DNA of 64,000 bases from the NCBI RefSeq assembly GCF_018446385.1, contig NC_056002.1, positions 34,024,063 to 34,088,062 on the forward strand. The letters run 5' to 3'. The notes under the pieces are model-generated. The model saw only the letters and a list, made by a program, of their open reading frames with translations, did no database searches and was not told where the DNA came from. Of this stretch, positions 56,795 to 64,000 are shown piece after piece; the first letter of the stretch is position 1; each line of letters begins with the position of its first letter. This DNA is from Zingiber officinale (taxonomy: Eukaryota > Streptophyta > Magnoliopsida > Zingiberales > Zingiberaceae). The translations under genes and the position numbers were made by a program.

Positions 56795-59700
56795 TTTAGA
56801 TCTAAAAGGCATCCCTTCCCCAGTACAAAAAGACTATTCCTTAATCAACTCCTTCTTAGATCCTCAATATAGTTCCGATTCGGAAGAGAATCCTTTCTTT
56901 GACCCACTTTTTGATGAAACTTTACAAGACTTCCAGCATTGATCTCTTATGTATCATCATTTTATACCACAAAATCTTATGGATCTACGTTCTGATCAAC
57001 GAACTTGTACTCATGACCGGCAATTACAAGAAGGTTCTGATCATCTTCCTTGTTTTGCTTGTGGCTATTATCCCTCTATTTTACAACGTGGCACTTGCAA
57101 ACTTTGCAAGAAACAATATTGCAATTTATGTCTCAATACTCTTTTCCAAATTCATATGCCACAAACCCTAGCTGTTCGAAAAGGCACTCGCAATACTTTA
57201 TTAGAATCCAGAGTTTCTATTCTCGAAACCCGCCTTAATCTCTTAGAAACAGAACTTGCCCTCCTTAAGGAAGGAACTTATCCACTTGAGGAACCTAGTC
57301 CTTCTTCCTATCTTCAGGAACCTTATTCAGATAAGGGAAAAAATCCTTTAATTTTGGACTCCTCGCCCCCTAATCCGGAGTTTGTTTTTATCCAAACTCC
57401 TAGCATATGTAATACGGGACTTACACTTGATATTCGAGTCCAATGTACCTTAAATATTCAAGGACATGAACTCACATTACATGCTTTCTTAAATAGTGGA
57501 GCCACCACCTCCACTATTGACGAAACATTGCTTCTATCTTTTCTTCCTTCTACCCTTATTAAAACCACCAATACACCTCTTTTGAGTACTCAATTTGATG
57601 GACAACAATTAAGCTGCATTAAATATGTCCACAATGTACATTTGCGTTTCTTTACCAATTGTGGAGTCTTTAGTTCTCCCCTACACTTACCTCAACTTTG
57701 GACACGCCTTATGCCCCATAAATCTATTCCCCTAATACTTGATCTTAATTTTCTAATCTCCCCAGGCCGCGGTCTTTTACTAACTAAGGATTATGCTTTC
57801 TTTCCACCCTCATTATCTCTCCTATTTTATCTGCTTATCCCTCTGAGGTTAGCGTTGGGCTACGTGGTGGCACCCCTCCTACTGAAAGTTGCAATCCTAC
57901 TTCCTCTACCTTACCCTGTCCCTGTAACCCTAGCTGCTCCACCTCATCCTCTGGCCAACCAAAATCAAAAACCAAGAAACCTAAAGTTGTGCTTTCCCTA
58001 TAGGAAAACTAGATAGACTTGACTCTTGGAGCCCCGAAGCTTTTAGCAATTTTATACCTGACTTTGAGGTCACTTTTGAACCAGAAACTTACTATCAAGA
58101 TGGTTTTAAACCCTCCTTTTTAAATACACTACTTACCAAGAAAGACACATTAGATGCTGTCATCTCTAGATTAGAAAAAAATAGAAATTCTTGATGAAAA
58201 TACCCTTAAATATTGGTAAAAAGATAAAGTGTATTGTAAACTGAATATTATCAATCTTGACTTAACTATTAAAGCATAAGACTTAAAATACTCCAATTGG
58301 GGCATAGAAGAATGCAAGATGCATATTACTCAACTTCTGGCATTATAAGTTATCCAGAGATCAAATTCCAGACATAGAAGTCCTGCTTTTATAGTAAACA
58401 AAGAAGCTGAGAAGAAAAGTGGACAGTCTCAAATGGTGTTCAACTATAAAAGGCTTAATGATAATTGTTATGAAGATGGGTATAAAATACCAGATAAAGA
58501 TCAATTACTCGATAAAATTCAAAAATCGAAATGGTATTTTAAATTTGATATGAAATCAGGATTTTGGCAAGTTAAAATGCATCCAGAATCAATTCCCTGG
58601 ACATCCTTTTCTTTCCCGGAAGGCCATTTTGAATGGCTAGTAGTACCTTTTGGGTTAAAAGTAGTCCCTCGGGTCTTTCAAAGGAAAATGGATGACATAT
58701 TTAGACCTGTGACTGACTTCACATGTATATACATTGATGATATTATAGTATTCTCTAAAACAAAAGAACATTATGCACATTTACATATGATTTTTAACCT
58801 TTTTGAACAACATGGTTTAATTGTTTCCCAAAAAAAAATGAAACTAATTGTTCCTTACACTGCCTCAGTCTTATAGGTCAAGGTATGATAACACTTCAAG
58901 CTTATATCACCAGCAAAATCTTGGATTTTTCAGATAAAATGGAAGACATTAAAACACTTCGATCATTCTTAGGCCTACTTAATTATGCACGGCTTTATTT
59001 AAAAGATATTGGAAAAATTAGTGGATCTCTGTATAACAAAATTTCACAAACAGGACAAAGATATTTTAATCACAAGATATAGATTTAGTAAAATAAATTA
59101 AAGTAATGGTCTAACAATTACCTCAATTAACTTTACCTTTAGATACGGATTACTTAGTAATTGAAACAGATGAGCTAGGGAGGAACTTTATTTAGTAAAA
59201 GATCTAAATATGGCCCCAAAACTTCAGAACAATTGTGCAGATATACCTAAGGAAAAAGGAAGACTTACATCTTTAGACTTTGAGTTACTAGCAGTCATTT
59301 ATTGTTTAGAAGCCTTCATGTTATTTATTTGGAATAACTATTTGAACCGATTGTGAGGCTATAGTAAAATATAGCCAACAGATAAAGGAGGTAAGAAAAG
59401 GAATAGGCTTTAAACGTTGGATTAAATTTACAGATGTCATTCTTAATAAAGGACTCAAAATCCATTGGGAACATATTAAAGGCAGTGGTAATTCTTTAGC
59501 AGACACTTTATCAAGATTATTAATTTAATATTGTTTTGCAGTCATGGATACAAAGAGAGTTCGCACTTATGGCTACCAAAAGATAATAAAATTCGGCAAT
59601 CAGGAACTTCCTCAATTCTCTCGCAAAGGAGATATTTTTGAGTTCTTGATAGCATCCAACAATGCTTAATAGATAATATTTGGAATATTCCTACTTCACC

Positions 59701-60516
59701 TGGAATAGTCGGCCAAAAGATAGCCATTATTAATGCTATGTCAAATTACTTCCTTACTACTATTCAGAAACCACTTGGAAAAAAATTCTCCTATTATGCT
59801 ATTTTCTCTAGGCCTTATGCAGGCCTTTATGCTACCTGGGATGAAGTGAAAGTCTTACTTCCAGAAGAAGATAAACCTCCTTATAAAGGGTTTTATTCAC
59901 TTAATGAAACCTATGACTTACTCCCAGAGAAATTAGGCCCCAACTTTATTATAAGCTCATCACTTCATCTGGAAAACAAAATACAAGGCGACAAAACTTA
60001 TTTAATGGCGGTTTCTTCCAATACTAGCCCAACAAGGCAAGAAACAGATATGCTTTCAGTACCACTTAGGCCACTCCATTACCAAACCTTAGAAGTACTA
60101 CAAGGCCACAAGAAGAAAGATCATCTTTTCTCACTAAAAGCCCTACCAGAAGACCTTACTTTATACTTACAAACATTGAGCAATATTTCTTCTTATAAAA
60201 CGTTCTTAGAACTCTCAGATGCATTAAACTAGTTTCATCAAAATGAGACCCCCGGAATAATGATTACTTATACAGAGGAATACTCGGAGAAAATCCCATG
60301 TATAAAACAGTTTTCTCAATGTGCTACCACAAAACTAATAGACTTGGGTTGTAGATGTCAACTTTTATATTCAATACGTTAAGCTAATCTACAGTTGGAA
60401 AATTTCAAAGAAAAAATTATAGAGGAAGACTTATTACGCCAGAATCACTTATGACTTATGGACTGCTCCATCAATTATGGATCCAAGAGTTAGACTCAAT
60501 ACCATTAGTGCCAAAA
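56795..60516 (+). mobile_element. Endogenous caulimovirid-like element, copy 1, broken
   Basis: Recognisable parts in order: a Cys-rich cluster of CxxC pairs (about 57054-57145; CFACG, CKLCKKQYC); a coiled-coil stretch (about 57200-57275); an aspartic protease-like site (FLNSGATTS, about 57487-57515); reverse transcriptase (about 58433-58860; FKFDMKSGFWQVKMHP, YIDDIIVFSKT); RNase H (about 59150-59525, ending HIKGSGNSLADTLSRLL); and a downstream region with a viroplasmin/transactivator-like motif (about 59800-59910; GLYATWDEV, GFYSLNETYD). The reverse transcriptase reads as Caulimoviridae, the plant pararetroviruses. I did not recognise movement or coat protein domains. No LTRs are present, as expected. 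The copy is broken in several places. Confidence 0.82.
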
Positions 60517-63370
60517 GCAGCTAGAATGACGGTTTCTTTTTCTTCAAGTAAGTGTTGGAGAAGTCGTCCAAGAGTCTTTGGTACTAATGGTATTGAGTCT
60601 AACTCTTGAATCCATAATTGATGGAGCAATCCATAAGTCATAAGCGATTTTAGCGTAATAAGTCTTCCTCTATAATTTTTTCTTTGAAATTTCCCAACTG
60701 TAGATTAACTTGACGTATTGAATATAAATGTTGGCATCTACAACCCAAGTTTGTAAGTTTTGTGGTAGCACATTGAGAAAACTGTTTTATACATGGGATT
60801 TTCTCCGAGTATTCCTCTGTATAAGTAATCATTATTCCGGGGGTCTCATTTTGATGAAACCAGTTTAATGCATCTGAGAGTTCTAAGAACGTTTTATAAG
60901 AAGAAATATCGCTAAATGTTTGTAAGTATAAAGTAAGGTCTTCTGGTAGGGCTTTTAGTGAGAAAAGATGATCTTTCTTCTAAGGACTGATAATGGAGTG
61001 GCCTAAGTGGTACCAAAAGCATATCTGTTTCTTACCTTGTTGGGCTAGTATTGGAAGAAGCCGTCATTAAATAAGTTTTGTCGCCTTGTATTTTGTTATC
61101 CAGATGAAGTGATGAGCTTATAATAAAGTTGGGGCCTAATTTCTCTCGGAGTAAGTCATAGGTTTCATTAAGTGAATAAAACCCTTTATAAGGAGGTTTA
61201 TCTTCTTCTGGAAGTAAGACTTTCACTTCATCCCAGGTAGCATAAAGGCCTGCATAAGGCCTAGAGAAAATAGCATAACACGAGAATTCCTTTCCAAGTG
61301 GTTTCTGAATAGTAGTAAGGAAGTAATTTGACATAGCATTAATAATGACTATCTTTTGGCTGACTATTCCAGGTGAAGTAGGAATATTCCAAATATTATC
61401 TATTAAGCATTGTTGAATACTATCAAGTTGAAGTCTTAAAGGAAACTCAAAAATATCTCTTTTGCGGGAGAATTGAGGAAGTTCCTAATTGCCGAATTTT
61501 ATTATCTTTTGGTAGCCATAAGTGCGAACTCTCTTTGTATCCATGACTGCAAAACAATATTAAATTAATAATCTTGATAAAGTGTCTGCTAAAGAATTAC
61601 CACTGCCTTTAATATGTTCCCAATGGATTTTGAGTCCTTTATTAAGAATGACATCTGTAAATTTAATCCAGCGTTTAGAGCCTAATCCTTTTCTTACCTC
61701 CTTTATCTGTTGGCTATATTTTACTATAGCCTCACAATCGGTTCTGATAGTTATTTCAAATTTATTGCAAATAAATAACATGAAGGCTTCTAAACAATAA
61801 ATGACTGCTAGTAACTCAAAGTCTAAAGATGTAAGTCTTCCTTTTTCCTTATATTTTCCTTAGGCATATCTGCACAATTGTTCTGAAGTTTTGGGGGCAT
61901 ATTTAGATCTTTTACTAAATAAAGTTCCTCCCCAGCCTGTCTCACAGCCATCTGTTTCAATTACTAAGTAATCTGTATCTAAAGGTAAAGTTAATTGAGG
62001 TAATTGTTAGACCATTACTTTAATTTATTTTACTAAATCTATATCTTGTGATTAAAATATCTTTGTCCTGTTTGTGAAATTTTGTTATACAGAGATCCAC
62101 TAATTTTTCCAATATCTTTTAAATAAAGTCGTGCATAATTAAGTAGGCCTAAGAATGATCGAAGTGTTTTAATGTCTTCCATTTTATCTGAAAAATCTAA
62201 GATTTTATTGGTGATATAAGCTTGAAGTGTTATCATACCTTGACCTATAAGACTGCCTCAAAAGTCAATGTAAGGAACAACTAGTTTCATTTTTTTTTTT
62301 GGGAAACAATTAAACCATGTTGTTCAAAAAGGTTAAAAATCATGTGTACATTTTCATAATGTTCTTTTGTTTTAGAGAATACTATAATATCATCAATGTA
62401 TACACATGTGAAGTCAATCACACAGGTCTAAATATGTCATCCATTTTCCTTTGAAAGACCTGAGGGGCTACTTTTAACCCAAAAGGCATTACTAGCCATT
62501 CAAAATGGCTTTCCGAGCAAGAAAATAATGTCCAGGGAATTGATTCTGGATGCATTTTAACTTGCCAAAATCCTGATTTCATATCAAATTTAGAATATTA
62601 TTTCGATTTTTTAATTTTATTGAGTAATTGATCTTTATCTTATATTTTATACTCATCTTCATAACAATTATCATTAAGTCTTTTATAGTTGAACACCATT
62701 CGAGACCGCCCTCTTTTCTTCTCAGCTTCTTTTTTTACTATAAAAGCAGGACTTCTATGTCTGGAATCTGATCTCTGGATGGCTTGTAATGCCAGGAGTT
62801 GAGTAATATGCATCTTGCATTCTTCTATGTCCCAATTGGAGTATTTTAAGTCTTCTGCTTTAATAGTTAAGTCAAGATTGATAATATTCCGTTTACAATC
62901 CACTTTATCTTTTTACCAATATTTAAGGGGATTTTCATCAAGAATTTCTATTTTTTTCTAATCTAGAAATGACAGCATCTAACGTGTCTTTCTTGCTAAG
63001 TAGTGTATTTAAAAAGGAGGGTTTAAAACCATCTTGATAGTAAGTTTCTGGTTCAAAAGTGACCTCAAAATCAGGTATAAAATTGCTAAAAGCTTCGGGG
63101 CTCCAAGAGCCAAGTTTATCTAGTTTTCCTGTAGGGAAAGTGTAACTTTAGGTTTCTTGGTTTTTGATTTTGGTTGGCCAGAGGATGAGAGGGAGCAGCT
63201 AGGATTATAGGGACAGGGTAAGGTAGAGGAAGTAGGATTGCAACTTTCAGCAGGAGGGGTGCCACCATGCTGCCCAACGCTAACCTCAGAGGGATAAGCA
63301 GATAAAATAGAAGAGATAATGGAGGTGGAAAGAAAGAAAGCATAATCCTTACTAAATAAAAGAGCGCGGT
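57765..63370. repeat. Inverted repeat formed by two pararetrovirus copies
   Basis: Arms of about 2.75 kb (57765-60516 and 60576-63370) lie tail to tail around a 59-bp spacer. Matching translated stretches, for example 58885-59082 and its mirror 62236-62039, differ by one residue in 65, so the arms are nearly identical. The two copies also appear to share damage, so the duplication came after decay had begun. Confidence 0.88.
60576..63370 (-). mobile_element. Endogenous caulimovirid-like element, copy 2, broken
   Basis: This minus-strand copy is nearly identical to 57765-60516. Parts from right to left: the region after the protease, reverse transcriptase (about 62700-62240), RNase H (about 61880-61560) and the viroplasmin-like region (about 61334-61032). 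The Cys-rich and protease parts of copy 1 have no counterpart here. The copy is broken in several places. Similarity ends near 63370, where unrelated sequence starts. Confidence 0.82.
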
Positions 63371-64000
63371 CTCGTGGCAGCCATAACTCCACAGTTGCCT
63401 CTACATTTATGAGGTCGCCGTAAGGTCATGTCTCCGTGTCGGTGACACTTGGCCACCAAAATAGTAAATTCCACCTATTCCAACAGGCACGACATCTATT
63501 TTATAGGTGAAGTTGATTAACCTATTGTTTAATAAAAAAATGCAAGGCTTGAGGAGTTCTATTCTTGTCTTGCCAGAAAAGCAAACATATGTATTGGGGA
63601 AGAACACAAGACCGCAACTAGTTACAAGGCAAAGGTGTTTGGAGGTTGAATAAAAACTCAAAAGGGGATATAAAAAGAAAAGAATTAATACAAGGGTATG
63701 CTATATAGAATCACCTTACTATTTTCTAGGTGCTTTGCACAACTTGTTGGTAGGATATACATGAAATTCTTAAAATGTCAATTGATCCATTAGCTTGTAA
63801 GACCCATGTCCAACTACTTTTGCCAAAATTCATAAGCTTGAGTTAGAAATAATGATAAATATAAAAATCATTGTGTCAATCTAACTCTTTCATTAGATCA
63901 CAACTCTCTATTTTAAAACTCCATTAGATCACAACTTTTCGTCTTCAACAAAAAAAAAAGGGTGTGATGACCTTCCCCATTTAAGATTTGATGCCCCTAT
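63371..64000. other. Window end without recognisable gene
   Basis: About 630 bp of AT-rich sequence to the end of the window. A minus-strand frame at 63661-63407 has no recognised motif. No upstream exon of the FLY-like gene was found here. Confidence 0.5.

Overview
This window is nuclear DNA of a flowering plant, probably a monocot. Host genes are split by GT-AG introns. Two short genes (a copper transporter and an ABA-repressor-like gene) have the very GC-rich, high-GC3 codon use typical of many commelinid monocot genes, while neighbouring multi-exon genes are AT-rich. Most of the sequence is repeat-derived: Ty1/copia and Ty3/gypsy fossils, PIF/Harbinger and CACTA DNA transposons, an Au-type SINE, MITE-like insertions and two endogenous caulimovirid-like copies. 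I cannot name the species.

Layout. 1-4288: non-coding, retroelement-like DNA with several degenerate repeat blocks. 4289-20161: an old, broken Ty1/copia element with both LTRs and a TGAAG target-site duplication. It contains two later insertions: a non-coding block at about 8130-9650, and an opposite-strand copia element at 9987-16320 flanked by CATTC. 20162-22953: spacer with an Au SINE (20969-21130) and an AT-rich/GC-rich repeat. 22954-25429: MFS transporter (+), first exon not found. 26207-31044: an intact 13-exon alpha-kleisin (RAD21/SCC1-type cohesin) gene (+), 690 residues by my splice model, with E2F and telo-box motifs just upstream. 33212-33655: single-exon COPT/CTR copper transporter (+). 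34260-36412: PIF/Harbinger element that kept only its Myb-like gene. 36528 to about 39360: truncated CACTA element with a subterminal CCGACGG array and a Transposase_24-type gene (-). About 39380-39785: SINE-like element (-). 40930-48850: patchwork of Tat-like gypsy LTRs and a large non-coding LTR element carrying a MITE with an internal pyrimidine minisatellite. 49419-50144: AITR-like gene (-). 50997-55860: C-terminal two-thirds or so of a FLY1/FLY2-type membrane RING E3 ligase gene (-), nine exons, 5' exons not found. 56795-63370: two caulimovirid-like copies facing each other tail to tail as a near-perfect inverted repeat.

How it fits together. The host genes look like independent units, not a cluster with one function. 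MFS and RAD21 are codirectional about 0.8 kb apart. FLY and the AITR-like gene are codirectional on the minus strand about 0.85 kb apart. The most notable structure is the pararetrovirus inverted repeat of about 2.75 kb per arm, lying where the 5' part of the FLY gene would be expected. A transcript across it could fold into a long hairpin. All exon boundaries were read by eye from splice consensus, phase continuity and remembered family sequences. No search or alignment was run.
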